Shown: piece by piece, positions 16,655 to 25,594 of the stretch | How the letters are laid out: every line of letters starts with the position of its first letter | Position numbering within the stretch: the first letter of the stretch is position 1 | Source: Bacteroidota bacterium | Lineage (GTDB): Bacteria; Bacteroidota; Bacteroidia; Palsa-965 | Assembly (NCBI GenBank): GCA_003153435.1 | Contig: PLYR01000077.1 | Span: 2,083 to 62,939 of the forward strand | Direction of reading: 5' to 3' | DNA length: 60,857 bases | Notes under the pieces: generated by a model | Told to the model about the DNA's origin: nothing | Seen by the model: only the letters and a program-made list of their open reading frames with translations | Databases searched by the model: none | Translations under genes and position numbers: made by a program

Positions 16655-17688
16655 CAGGGACAAATCTTTTTGAAATCCGTTTCTACGCTAAATCTCGAAA
16701 CCACTTTGGTAAGAAACCGCTTCAACGTCTCCAGATTATGCGGAGATACCATTTTAGGATGACTTATGAAATGCATAAATTCGTTCTTAGAAAAATAATC
16801 CAGGTATCTGTTCAGACTAATAGAGGTGAGCAACTCGATTGAAACCATCTCTCTCACTGGGCCAATCTGATCCTCTTTCAACTCCGTTTCGAACTGGGAC
16901 CCTTTGTACTCGGCACTTAATCCATCTCCAATGCTACGCTTAAAATTTTCGGGAAGTAGTTTCATAAACACTCTACTGCTGAAGTCACCTATAAAATCAG
17001 TCCCATCCAACATAGAAATACATACTTCACTTATTTCCCCGTTCAGATCCTGCTCTGTAATGCTCGAAGAGAATCGATAAATATCTGGGAATGAAGAGGT
17101 TTGAGAGAAATCAAAATAACGAAGTGTTGATTCACATTTATCTCCTTTCAAAACGGAGAGGTCATATTTTATTCCATACTTCTTAAAAAATGGAGCAAAA
17201 TCATCGAACGGTTGAATACACCATCCCCCAGCCCTATAGGCTCTGAACTCATAGGGCACCCCAGAAGGTTTCAGGATTTCGGAAAGAATCCGATTGGATT
17301 CTGAGAACAACATCTCTCTCTCAGGTATCGAAACCAGATGAAAACGGTAACGGGCGATGGAGCTTAGATTCCATTGATTTTCTTGCTCCAGGTATTTGGC
17401 ATCAAGCCAGTGAGGATGAATATGGGGATACAAGAAGTGGCCTTCCCTCTGAAGCTGCTGAAGCTGATGGGTAATCAACTCAAAATCCCTGGCCGCTTTT
17501 TCATGCTTCTTAGACTGCTTTTCCAACAGGAGTAAATAGGTTGTATCTACAAAAAAAACTGCAGTCATTCCAAATGAACGAAGGATTTGCTGCAACTTCA
17601 TAGTAGGCTCCAGAAGACATTTCTTCACAGAACCGCTTCTCTTGCCTAAGAACAACTCATAATCAAAAGTTAATAGGAGACTTTTCAT
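16654..17688 (-). CDS. Polysaccharide-deacetylase-like protein (CE4/NodB fold)
   Basis: 344 residues. The start MKSLLLTFDYELFLG fits the first NodB-fold motif TFDxE, with the Asp being the usual catalytic base. HPHWLD-type histidines follow (YPHIHPHWLDAKY, about residue 105-117). EFRAYRAGGWCIQPF matches the Arg-containing motif 3. The C-terminal FMHFISHPKM carries another His. Members remove N-acetyl groups from GlcNAc-type residues or act on lipid-linked repeats. The protein is much shorter than the deacetylase at 46621-47922 and lacks its N-terminal domain. It is coupled to wecB by TGATG. A candidate promoter lies 59 bases upstream. Confidence 0.75.
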   Translation of the reverse strand: MKSLLLTFDYELFLGKRSGSVKKCLLEPTMKLQQILRSFGMTAVFFVDTTYLLLLEKQSKKHEKAARDFELITHQLQQLQREGHFLYPHIHPHWLDAKYLEQENQWNLSSIARYRFHLVSIPEREMLFSESNRILSEILKPSGVPYEFRAYRAGGWCIQPFDDFAPFFKKYGIKYDLSVLKGDKCESTLRYFDFSQTSSFPDIYRFSSSITEQDLNGEISEVCISMLDGTDFIGDFSSRVFMKLLPENFKRSIGDGLSAEYKGSQFETELKEDQIGPVREMVSIELLTSISLNRYLDYFSKNEFMHFISHPKMVSPHNLETLKRFLTKVVSRFSVETDFKKICP

Positions 17689-17747
17689 TTTATTTTAATC
17701 CAACTCAATATGCTTTGTTAAATTTTTGATTTCTAAGTATAAACTAA

Positions 17748-17775
17748 CAAAACTATATAAAATGCACTTTAGAAA
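17748..17775 (-). promoter_or_regulatory. Candidate promoter before the deacetylase-wecB pair
   Basis: On the minus strand TAGTTTTG (17755-17748) matches TAnnTTTG and TTT (17775-17773) lies 17 bases upstream, slightly shorter than the usual spacing. The 98-base gap here is the largest inside this half of the operon and is very AT-rich. Confidence 0.4.
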
Positions 17776-17786
17776 TATATTAGAAC

Positions 17787-18839
17787 TCAACTATCCTTTT
17801 TCCTAATTTCCTGATCAATAATATCTCCTTTCAGGCTCATACCCTTAATTAAGAAACTAAGTGCAATCAAACGATCATAAATTTTACATTTCCAGATCCG
17901 GATATCTTTCTTCCAGAGAACACCCTTTTCCAGCCTAGCTCCAAACCTTTCTTTAAATTGCTGAATTCCTCCCAGTTTGGTCCCGGCGACGTTACTGAGT
18001 CTTGCTCCAACAAAATCATAGCGTTTCACACCTTGCTTTTTCATATAAAGGATTACCCTCCAATGCAAGAAATTCATTGCCCCGTTCACCTGTATCTTTT
18101 CCGAAGAAGCCCCATAAACATAGTAGGCTCCAAATTCACTGAATGGCATGAGCAGAGCCCCCTGAGGCTCATTGTCAAAATATGCCACTCCGCACAGCAG
18201 TTTTTTTTCTGTAAGGCAATCCTGAAGCTTTTCGAAATAACTCAAGGGTTCACAGAACATTCCGGCTTTTTTCATGGTGTTCTGATAAAGCTTATAGAAA
18301 TTACTTAGCTCCCCTTTCCCGAATTTTACTTCAACTCCTTTTTTTTCCGCATTTCGAATCACGTTCCTGTGCTTCCCGTGCATTTCTGCAAAGAGATCAG
18401 ACTCTGATTTTTCATCCAGTGGCAGGTAATAGCTTCCGAAGCCGGAAGAAATAGTCTGTTCTGGTGCTGCCTTGAATACAACATGCGTCGGAGGCTGAAC
18501 AACCCTATCCACAATACCCTCCATGACTAAATATCGAACCCATTGGTCCAGGAATTCTTTTTCATGTTCCTTTGTTAACCTGACACCCTGCTCAATAGGG
18601 GCATGAAGAATCTGCACCATTTTCATAAACCGACTTTTGAAAATCCGAACCGGCATGAGTACACGGCCGTCGTCGGTTGCAATTAGCCTCCACTCCCCAC
18701 TCCCTACCTGGTCCAGAAAAGAAGCATACCCTTGCAGAAAAACGAAAGGTAATGATTCTCTTATCTGCAAAAATCCGGGGACTTTTCCGGAATCCGCCGA
18801 CTGGACATTCAACATTTTCAAATTAATTAATGGATTCAC
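17787..18839 (-). CDS. FemAB/GNAT-fold acyl- or aminoacyl-transferase-like protein
   Basis: 350 residues with a tandem GNAT-like fold of the FemAB type. MHGKHRNVIRNAEKKGVEVKFG (about residues 129-150) is the characteristic stretch with Arg/Lys before the second domain, followed by LYQNTMKKAGMF, FDNEPQGALLMPF and MNFLHWRVILYMKKQGVKRYDFVGAR. Family members transfer amino acids to peptidoglycan precursors or acyl groups to glycan precursors, and related proteins occur in exosortase-linked polysaccharide loci. It overlaps the upstream GT4 gene by 17 bases. The substrate is not known. A paralogous but distant gene is at 45696-46610 in a similar setting. Confidence 0.78.
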   Translation of the reverse strand: MNPLINLKMLNVQSADSGKVPGFLQIRESLPFVFLQGYASFLDQVGSGEWRLIATDDGRVLMPVRIFKSRFMKMVQILHAPIEQGVRLTKEHEKEFLDQWVRYLVMEGIVDRVVQPPTHVVFKAAPEQTISSGFGSYYLPLDEKSESDLFAEMHGKHRNVIRNAEKKGVEVKFGKGELSNFYKLYQNTMKKAGMFCEPLSYFEKLQDCLTEKKLLCGVAYFDNEPQGALLMPFSEFGAYYVYGASSEKIQVNGAMNFLHWRVILYMKKQGVKRYDFVGARLSNVAGTKLGGIQQFKERFGARLEKGVLWKKDIRIWKCKIYDRLIALSFLIKGMSLKGDIIDQEIRKKDS

Positions 18840-19998
18840 GAGAGACGGGAAGAGCCTGAAGGGAGAGCGCTTCTTCGTAATAGTTTATTAGTTTATGTAT
18901 ATGAACTTCATTAGAATATATTTCACATATTTTTCTCCGGTTGGCAGGCAGAAGATCCCAGTTAATAATATCATTCATTCTTGCTGCATAAGCCTCAATA
19001 TCCTTTTCTTTGACCAGGTATCCATTTACGCCATCTTCTACCAACTCAGGGATCCCACTGTGCCATGTCGACAAAACCGGCAATTCCATCGCCATAGCTT
19101 CCATGATCGAAGTAGGAATACCCTCCCGGTCACCATTAGGTGCCACAATACTATGATGAACGAATATATTCGCATGCTCCAGGAGAACATAAGCTTCGGT
19201 GTGATTTACCGGACCCACAAACTCAACAAAATCTTTCAATCCAAGCTCTTCGCTTATCTTCTTCGTATTTTCCAACAGATACAATCCTCCGGCCAGCACA
19301 AGTTTGAAGCGATGCGGATCCTTTCTGGAATCCAGAAATTTCCTGAAAGCTTTAAGAGTAAATGCCTGGCCTTTTTTTTCGGCAAAGGATGCAATCTGAA
19401 GAAATGTGATCTTCTCTTTTTCAACAGCCTTTCTCCTGGGCTCAAACCATTTTGTATCAATTCCGCACTGATTAATCTTTGCTCTGGATACATTTACACC
19501 GGCAAGCTTTAAATCAAGTATCATATTTTGGGAAACACAAAGAGGGGTGATATTGAACCTCTGAAAGTTCATATTCAGATTCCGAACATAACACCCCTTT
19601 TGAAGCATAGAAGATGCATCATATCCATGAAATGTAATGAAAATCGGAATCTTGGTCGGAAACAGGTTATCAAGAAGAATGATCGATTCATACCCAAAGT
19701 GCCCATGAATTATATCTGGTTTGAACTCTTTAATCTGATCATTTAGTTTGGCTGCAAAGCCTGGATCAGACCTATCGAGTCTTACATCACGCTTCTCCAG
19801 CTCCCATCTGATTTTTTTTCTGATTGCCTTTATTTCATAAGGTATTACGACAACATCCGGGAATGGAAACTCATCCTCCGACACTCTTCGGGTGGCGAGA
19901 ACCCTTACCGTATGCTCTTTGCTAAGTGCAATTAATTCGTTGTAAACAAAGGTAAGCGTGGGCGACATAAACGTTTCAACAAACACAAGAACTCTCAT
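18823..19998 (-). CDS. Glycosyltransferase family 4
   Basis: 391 residues. The N-terminal domain MRVLVFVETFMSPTLTFVYNEL is typical of colanic-acid WcaL-like transferases, followed by IIHGHFGYESI and ITFHGYDAS. The C-terminal domain shows ITFLQIASFAEKKGQAF and the EX7E motif DREGIPTSIMEAMAMELPVLST. It starts 15 bases after mazG and overlaps the FemAB gene. It is the first dedicated sugar transferase of the locus in transcription order. The donor sugar is unknown. Confidence 0.92.
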   Translation of the reverse strand: MRVLVFVETFMSPTLTFVYNELIALSKEHTVRVLATRRVSEDEFPFPDVVVIPYEIKAIRKKIRWELEKRDVRLDRSDPGFAAKLNDQIKEFKPDIIHGHFGYESIILLDNLFPTKIPIFITFHGYDASSMLQKGCYVRNLNMNFQRFNITPLCVSQNMILDLKLAGVNVSRAKINQCGIDTKWFEPRRKAVEKEKITFLQIASFAEKKGQAFTLKAFRKFLDSRKDPHRFKLVLAGGLYLLENTKKISEELGLKDFVEFVGPVNHTEAYVLLEHANIFVHHSIVAPNGDREGIPTSIMEAMAMELPVLSTWHSGIPELVEDGVNGYLVKEKDIEAYAARMNDIINWDLLPANRRKICEIYSNEVHIHKLINYYEEALSLQALPVSRESIN

Positions 19999-20013
19999 AG
20001 TTTACGCATACGG

Positions 20014-20793
20014 TTAAGGCTTTAAATCTATTTTTTTTGCTTCATTCCAGTAAACATCCATTTCTGTCAAGGTCATGTCTTGTAGTTTCTTCCCACTTGC
20101 AGAAGCCTTTCCTTCCAGATATTGAAAACGTTTGATGAATTTTTTATTGGTTCTTTCCAATGCGTCTTCCGGATTGACGCCTATAAACCTGGCGTAGTTA
20201 ATAAGCGCAAATAGTACATCTCCAAATTCGTCTTCCACCTTTTCAACAGGACCCTTGTTTTCAACTTCATGGGTAAGTTCCTGAAGTTCTTCCCTGACCT
20301 TATCCCATACCTGCCCTGGTTCATCCCAATCAAATCCAACAGCTCGGGCTTTTTCCTGAATTCTCCATGCTTTTACAATCGCTGGGAGGGAAACGGGCAC
20401 CCCACCAAGTACCGACTTGTTCCCTTCTTTCAGTTTTAATTTTTCCCAGTTCTCAGAAACCTCCTTTGCATCCTGAACTTTGACATCCGAATAAATATGT
20501 GGATGCCTGTGAATGAGTTTATCACAGAGAGAATCCATTACATCCGCTATATCAAATGCACCTGTTTCCGAGGCAATCTTTGCATAAAATACTATATGCA
20601 ATAAGACATCCCCGAGTTCCTTTTTGATATTCTGCATATCCTTGTCGAGAATTGCATCAGCCAATTCATAGGTTTCCTCAATGGTGAGATGTCTTAAGCT
20701 TTCAAGTGTTTGTTTCTTGTCCCAGGGACATTGTTCCCTAAGCTCGTCCATAATTTTCAACAGACGAGCGAAGGCTTGCAGCTTTCTTTCCAT
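20014..20793 (-). CDS. mazG: Nucleoside triphosphate pyrophosphohydrolase MazG
   Basis: 259 residues, the usual length of two-domain MazG. The N-terminal half has LRHLTIEETYELADAI and KKELGDVLLHIVFYAKIASE, the EExxE and ExxD metal-binding helices, then RHPHIYSD. The second half repeats the module with VEDEFGDVLFALINYARFI. MazG hydrolyses NTPs and dNTPs to the monophosphate plus pyrophosphate and acts in house-cleaning or stress control. It opens the minus-strand run; linkage to polysaccharide genes is probably only positional. Its 5' region contains the inverted repeat GCATTC/GAATGC (20822-20842) and a near -7 box (TATCTTTA). Confidence 0.95.
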   Translation of the reverse strand: MERKLQAFARLLKIMDELREQCPWDKKQTLESLRHLTIEETYELADAILDKDMQNIKKELGDVLLHIVFYAKIASETGAFDIADVMDSLCDKLIHRHPHIYSDVKVQDAKEVSENWEKLKLKEGNKSVLGGVPVSLPAIVKAWRIQEKARAVGFDWDEPGQVWDKVREELQELTHEVENKGPVEKVEDEFGDVLFALINYARFIGVNPEDALERTNKKFIKRFQYLEGKASASGKKLQDMTLTEMDVYWNEAKKIDLKP

Positions 20794-20952
20794 TATTCCA
20801 TTTAATATGGGTTAAAGATAAGCATTCTCAAGACTGGAATGCTTTAGTTTTGAAAACTGCAGACCCAGGCAAAAGGGCTTAAATTGACCCGAATTCCGTA
20901 AAAAAAAGACAATTCTGCTCACAATGTCTTTAAAAAGGATGCATTTTTTAAA

Positions 20953-20960
20953 TATATTTG
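20953..20960 (+). promoter_or_regulatory. -7 box (TATATTTG) for the lipid A deacylase-like gene
   Basis: TATATTTG matches TAnnTTTG and lies 11 bases before the ATG at 20972; TTTA at 20929-20932 sits at the right distance for a weak -33. An ATG at 20924 in the same frame is upstream of the box and would destroy the signal peptide, so it is not the start. Confidence 0.55.
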
Positions 20961-20971
20961 CGATCTTAAAG

Positions 20972-22147
20972 ATGGCTCCTTCAGTCTTACGCACTTTCTT
21001 TTTTCTTTGTGGATGCTTTGTGGCATTCTTCGGCAAGCATGGCCTGGCGCAGACGGATTCAACTCGTAAGCCTCAAACGGCAGCGTATGGAGAAATCTGT
21101 GTACCTGGCAAAAGTCCCCTTTTGATTACCCCTTATTTTCATTATGGGTTTATTATTGCACACCATCCGGAAATGCAATACCTGACTCAAGGACATATTC
21201 AAATAGGTGAGCTCGCAATCTCCCGTCCCACCTATGGAGAGCATTACTGGAATCAACTTTTTAATTTTCCGGAGCCGGGTCTTGCATTCTTTTTCTTTGA
21301 TCTTGGAAACCCTCAAAATCTAGGTAATCTTTATGCTATTTGCCCTTATATCGACTTCCCTTTCAACCGGGGAACACGGACTAAAATTTGCCTTCGAGCT
21401 GGAGGAGGGATGAGCTATCTGGAAAAGCCTTTCGATCCTATAACAAACTACAAGGATGTTGCAATAGGTTCGCATTTTAATGGTTTTGTGAACATCCGGC
21501 TTACTTTAAAACAGCAAATAACAAAGCAACTAAGAATGGATCTGGGGATCAGTTTTTCCCATACTTCCAACGGAGCTTTTAAAATGCCTAATCTAGGCCT
21601 TAATATGCCAACTGTTTGTGCCGGCTTGGGCTATAGTATTAATCCCTGCCCTACTCCCAGAAAACTGGATTCTCTTCCCAAATGCGATCGCAACATCTTT
21701 TATGGGATCACTGTAGCCGGAGCTATCAGTCAAATTAATCCTGCCGGCGGGCACTATTTCGGAGCCGGGATTTTATCTGCGAACATTTACAGAAGATGGA
21801 ATATGAAAAATCTCTGGAATGTTGGCTTTGAGGTTTTCTACAATGAAGCGAATTATCAGGAAAGGCACAGAACTACAGCTTCTGTGACCCGTCCAGAGTA
21901 CATTCAGCCTGCTCTTAAGATTGGATATGCACTCTGTGTTGGGAAAGTCTCCGTTCCAATCGAAATGGGTTTCTATTTTTATGATCAGGTTTTGGGGGAG
22001 TCTGCGCATATGTACCAGCATATTGGGCTTCGTTACCAACTTACAGATCACTGGCTCATCGGAACCGAGCTTAAGACCTACTTTGCCAGAGCTGAATTCT
22101 TTGAATGGGGTCTTACTTATCGAATCTATAGAAAAAATTGTTCATGA
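20972..22147 (+). CDS. PagL-like lipid A 3-O-deacylase / acyloxyacyl hydrolase family protein
   Basis: 391 residues from ATG 20972, with signal peptide MAPSVLRTFFFLCGCFVAFF then GKHGLAQ. The outer-membrane barrel contains the family core LGISFSHTSNGAFKMPNLGL: His197-x-Ser199 followed by Asn, the catalytic pair of PagL. In characterised PagL a Glu 12 residues after the Ser completes the triad; here that position reads Asn211, which is odd. The protein is about 200 residues longer than Pseudomonas PagL, with an extra N-terminal half and further strands at the C-terminus. PagL removes the 3-O acyl chain from lipid A. It is followed directly (ATGA overlap) by a DUF2807 lipoprotein. Confidence 0.8.
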   Translation: MAPSVLRTFFFLCGCFVAFFGKHGLAQTDSTRKPQTAAYGEICVPGKSPLLITPYFHYGFIIAHHPEMQYLTQGHIQIGELAISRPTYGEHYWNQLFNFPEPGLAFFFFDLGNPQNLGNLYAICPYIDFPFNRGTRTKICLRAGGGMSYLEKPFDPITNYKDVAIGSHFNGFVNIRLTLKQQITKQLRMDLGISFSHTSNGAFKMPNLGLNMPTVCAGLGYSINPCPTPRKLDSLPKCDRNIFYGITVAGAISQINPAGGHYFGAGILSANIYRRWNMKNLWNVGFEVFYNEANYQERHRTTASVTRPEYIQPALKIGYALCVGKVSVPIEMGFYFYDQVLGESAHMYQHIGLRYQLTDHWLIGTELKTYFARAEFFEWGLTYRIYRKNCS

Positions 22148-22917
22148 TCAGAAACAAGGTTTTAACGATTCTTTTTTTTATTCCATTTCTGCTCCTTGTT
22201 GATAGTTGCAAAAAAGAGAACATGTGCGACTGTGTGAAAAGTACTGGCTCTGACGTAAGGTCTGATCGGCCTGCATGCCCTTTCAAGTGGATATCTTTGG
22301 AAGGGAAAATAGATCTGGTTATAACCCAGGATACAACCGAACGGCTTTATGTGGTTGCAGGAAGACATCTCATTGACAATATTGAAACCAGTGTTTCAGC
22401 GGAGACCCTTTATATCAAGAACCACAACATCTGTAATTTTGTAAGGAGCTATGGAAGGCACATCACAGTTTATGCTTCTGTGAAATATCTCCGGGAGCTG
22501 CTTTATTATGGTGCAGGGGATGTAACTTGTACCAATGCACTTACCTCTGCCGGTGGTGCTGATACACTGATCGGTGTTGAATCGTTCGAAGGCTCTGGAA
22601 ATATTTATATGAATGTTTCTGCTCCCTATTCGAACTTTCTGATTCATACCGGCCCCGCTAATATTTATGTTCAGGGGTCTGTTCAAAATCTTTACCTTTA
22701 CAATATTGGCGATGGGCAGATTAATACAACAGCCCTGGCTGTGAATTATATTCATGTTGAAAACGGAGGTTCAGGAGATACCTATATCCGATCAACAGGT
22801 TCAGCCTCCTCCTACCTCAGGGCCAATATATATGGGATCGGAAACGTATATTGCAAAGGAAACCCAGCAAACTTCCTGCCTACCTATTCCGGAACCGGTA
22901 GAGTTATCCTGGAATAA
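22144..22917 (+). CDS. Head-GIN domain (DUF2807) lipoprotein
   Basis: 257 residues from ATG 22144, which overlaps the upstream TGA. The N-terminus is a lipoprotein signal (FFIPFLLLVDSC, lipobox Cys about residue 22 followed by KKEN). The rest is a right-handed beta-helix-like DUF2807 domain, with repeated runs such as LYYGAGDVTCTNAL, FEGSGNIYMNV and GSGDTYIRSTG, rich in Gly, Asn and short strands. DUF2807 proteins are common in Bacteroidota and often called putative auto-transporter adhesins, but no activity is established. Translational coupling to the lipid A deacylase-like gene suggests a shared outer-membrane role. Confidence 0.85.
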   Translation: MIRNKVLTILFFIPFLLLVDSCKKENMCDCVKSTGSDVRSDRPACPFKWISLEGKIDLVITQDTTERLYVVAGRHLIDNIETSVSAETLYIKNHNICNFVRSYGRHITVYASVKYLRELLYYGAGDVTCTNALTSAGGADTLIGVESFEGSGNIYMNVSAPYSNFLIHTGPANIYVQGSVQNLYLYNIGDGQINTTALAVNYIHVENGGSGDTYIRSTGSASSYLRANIYGIGNVYCKGNPANFLPTYSGTGRVILE

Positions 22918-22937
22918 TCTTTACTTATTCAATAAAA

Positions 22938-23639
22938 ATGAAATCTTTTCCTGCCTTTATTTTCCCTTTCCTCTTCCTAAGCTTTTATTCTTGTCAAACC
23001 AATAAATTAAACAAAGGTCAATTGCCTGTTCAGGATAAGTTCGAATTCACAAATATCGGGAGCCAAATATTTGAAATCAGAGTAGATAATTACGATACCG
23101 TTTCCTATTATGATAGCCCTTATCAACGATTTATGCTTGATAACAGCAATAAACCGGACGGGAAATTCGTTGTTAAAGATGAGCATGGAAGAGTTCGCAG
23201 AACCTTGTTTTATAAAAATCACAAAAGGGAAGGACGTGATACCTGGTATTATGAAGATGGGCAGCCCATGCAGGAAAAGGAATTTGTAAACGACCGATAT
23301 ATTTCCTACAAAACCTTTTACCCAAAGAGATTAATGATCGATACCGAGCTAAGTGATACGACCGGATTCCTGAGGCACTATGACGAGGAAGGGAATCTTA
23401 TTTTTGAAAAAAACTACCTGACAGGAGCCTATAAGGAATGGTATCCCGATGGAAGCATCCGGATTACCGGACTTGAATGTCCCGGCGAATGTTTCAAGCT
23501 TACGGGTCCTTGGTCTTATTATCAGAAAAAAGGGATACTCGACCGGATCGTCTTTTATACCGAAACCCTGGATGTAAATAACTGGGATAGCATCTACCAT
23601 TACCAGGGGAACAATATCGTTTCCATTGAAAAAAAGTGA
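22938..23639 (+). CDS. Lipoprotein with MORN/YwqK-like repeats
   Basis: 233 residues. Signal MKSFPAFIFPFLFLSFYSC with lipobox Cys19. Degenerate MORN-like repeats follow: KREGRDTWYYEDGQPMQEKEF, LRHYDEEGNLIFEKNY, YKEWYPDGSIRITG and GPWSYYQKKGILDRIVFY, spaced about 20-25 residues. Such repeats occur in many Bacteroidota exported proteins and in the YwqK family, where their role is unclear. The gene lies 20 bases after the DUF2807 gene and its TGA overlaps the GTG of the Plug gene, so it belongs to the same envelope operon. Anchoring in the outer membrane is inferred. Confidence 0.75.
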   Translation: MKSFPAFIFPFLFLSFYSCQTNKLNKGQLPVQDKFEFTNIGSQIFEIRVDNYDTVSYYDSPYQRFMLDNSNKPDGKFVVKDEHGRVRRTLFYKNHKREGRDTWYYEDGQPMQEKEFVNDRYISYKTFYPKRLMIDTELSDTTGFLRHYDEEGNLIFEKNYLTGAYKEWYPDGSIRITGLECPGECFKLTGPWSYYQKKGILDRIVFYTETLDVNNWDSIYHYQGNNIVSIEKK

Positions 23640-25012
23640 TAAAATCTCTTTCATTCTTTCATCTTATTAAGCCCGTTTCTATTCATTCGGGAGTAGTATT
23701 CTTGCTCCTAGCTTTTTTTCTGATTCCAGTCACATACCACTCTCAAAACAAGCAGGAAGCTATTCAGCACAAAGACAGTGTAGAGGATTATTATGGAAGT
23801 GAATTTCTCAGATATGAAAACCATACGTACAAGAAGAACATCAAGACGGTTCAGTTGAATAATAAAGCCGCCGAAATGTCTTCTCCCATGATCCGATTCA
23901 ATACAGATGATCAACTGAAGTTTGGATTTGATGACCTGAACGGAGGATATCAGACGTATAATTACACAATCGTGCATTGTAATGCCGACTGGAATCCTTC
24001 CGATCTTTCTTACAATGAATATGTCAATGGTTTCACAGACAACCCTTTAAATGAATATAGCTATTCCGGTGGGCTCACGACGCAGAAATACACCCATTAC
24101 ACCTTATATTTTCCGAACGAAAATCTCATCATCCTAAAACCTGGTAATTATCTTTTAAAGGTCTACGTGAATACAAACCAGGATGATTTGATTCTCACCC
24201 GCAGGTTTATGGTTTACGAAAACGATCTCACTCCTGAAACTTCTTTTAAGATGGGTTCTTCACTTACCGATGCTTTACAGAAACAGGGTATCAATATAGA
24301 CTTGAGGTACGCTGGATATGATATCCGAAATCCGGATGATATTAAAGTAGTGGTCACGCAAAATGAAAGAACAGACAATGTGTTGGCAACACTCACTCCA
24401 ACCTTTTACCGTGATAGGGAGCTTGTCTATGAATCAAGTGACGAAAAAACAGAGTTTAATGGAGGCAGCGAATTCCGGAATTTTGACATCAAATCAATAA
24501 GATTCAGAAGTGAATATTTGTCCAAAATATCGGAAGAAAATGGTCATATGCATGTCTATCTGAATAGTGATGAGGTCAGGGGAACCCAACGATATTCACA
24601 GGTTCCCGATATCAATGGAAATTTTCTTATTAAAATCCAGGAAGGAACTATCAGTGATGTGGAAGCAGACTACTGTTACGTGCATTTCTTCCTTTCTTTT
24701 CCCGCCCCTGAGATTAATGGAAATATGTATATTCTGGGAGGTTTAACAGACTGGCAGTGCAACTCTAACAGTAAAATGAAATACAATTATGAACGGAAAG
24801 GATATGAATGTGAGATGTACCTGAAACAAGGTTATTACAACTATGAATATGTCATCCTGTCAGACAATTCCAACATAGCTGACGAAGCGCCTGTAGAGGG
24901 TTCTCATCATGAAACTGAGAATGATTATACCGTTTTTATCTATTACAGGCCTCCTGCCCAGACTTATGACAAACTAATCGGGGTAAAAAGAATTAATTCC
25001 GCCAGGAATTAA
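23636..25012 (+). CDS. Type IX secretion system Plug protein (DUF5103)
   Basis: 458 residues from GTG 23636, overlapping the previous TGA (GTGA); the next in-frame ATG is about 80 codons later, so the GTG is required. Signal peptide about residues 18-35 (SGVVFLLLAFFLIPVTYHSQ). The domain matches DUF5103: LRYENHTYKKNIKTVQL, PMIRFNTDDQLKFGFDDLNGG, YNYTIVHCNADWNPSDLSYNEY, and the C-terminal MYILGGLTDWQ plus CEMYLKQGYYNYEYVI. In the T9SS, Plug closes the SprA translocon pore on the periplasmic side. Its presence implies that the organism secretes proteins through T9SS; the other components are not in the window. Confidence 0.9.
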   Translation: MIKSLSFFHLIKPVSIHSGVVFLLLAFFLIPVTYHSQNKQEAIQHKDSVEDYYGSEFLRYENHTYKKNIKTVQLNNKAAEMSSPMIRFNTDDQLKFGFDDLNGGYQTYNYTIVHCNADWNPSDLSYNEYVNGFTDNPLNEYSYSGGLTTQKYTHYTLYFPNENLIILKPGNYLLKVYVNTNQDDLILTRRFMVYENDLTPETSFKMGSSLTDALQKQGINIDLRYAGYDIRNPDDIKVVVTQNERTDNVLATLTPTFYRDRELVYESSDEKTEFNGGSEFRNFDIKSIRFRSEYLSKISEENGHMHVYLNSDEVRGTQRYSQVPDINGNFLIKIQEGTISDVEADYCYVHFFLSFPAPEINGNMYILGGLTDWQCNSNSKMKYNYERKGYECEMYLKQGYYNYEYVILSDNSNIADEAPVEGSHHETENDYTVFIYYRPPAQTYDKLIGVKRINSARN

Positions 25013-25166
25013 AAGGATTCATGGGCTTCCTGCAAGCATCGGTCGAAAACCAGGCAGGTATCCTCTATTAAGCACCAATTCGACTTATTAACATTCTCAC
25101 TGTTTTATTAAATAACACGGCACGGAACTTGCTTATTTAAAAAACAATTCCAAATATTGCATCAAC

Positions 25167-25553
25167 ATGGTTACACAAGTCACACAAGGTATACAGATAA
25201 CTGTAGAAACTCTTTTCAGGGAGGATCAGAGCAGACCTGAACTGGGTGATTTCTTGTTCACCTACCGGATCTCTGTCGAAAACAAGAGCGACCAGACGGT
25301 CCAGCTTCTACGCAGACATTGGTTTATCTTTGACTCCAATGGAGAACACAGCGAAGTAGAAGGTGAAGGTGTAGTAGGACAACAACCGGTGCTGCTCCCC
25401 GGCGATGTCTACGAATACGAGTCCGCTTGTAACCTGGAAACAGATATGGGCTCCATGTTGGGCACTTATACTATGCAGCGTCAGGTGGACGGACTTCAAT
25501 TCAAAGTTCAGATCCCACGCTTTGAACTCATTACCCCCCAGAGGCTGAATTAA
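25167..25553 (+). CDS. apaG: ApaG family protein
   Basis: 128 residues, the normal ApaG length. The FN3-like domain starts ITVETLFREDQSRPELGDFLFTYRI and has the signature VQLLRRHWFIFDSNGE, EGEGVVGQQPVLLPGD and YEYESACNLETDMGSMLGTY. ApaG is linked to cobalt/magnesium homeostasis in enterobacteria, and its domain occurs in F-box proteins; the biochemical role is not settled. The gene stands alone, 154 bases after the Plug gene, with no exact promoter box recognised upstream and no hairpin downstream. Confidence 0.95.
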   Translation: MVTQVTQGIQITVETLFREDQSRPELGDFLFTYRISVENKSDQTVQLLRRHWFIFDSNGEHSEVEGEGVVGQQPVLLPGDVYEYESACNLETDMGSMLGTYTMQRQVDGLQFKVQIPRFELITPQRLN

Positions 25554-25594
25554 AACGGCATTCCTTTCTCTTCTTATCCTTTTACATTATTTAT

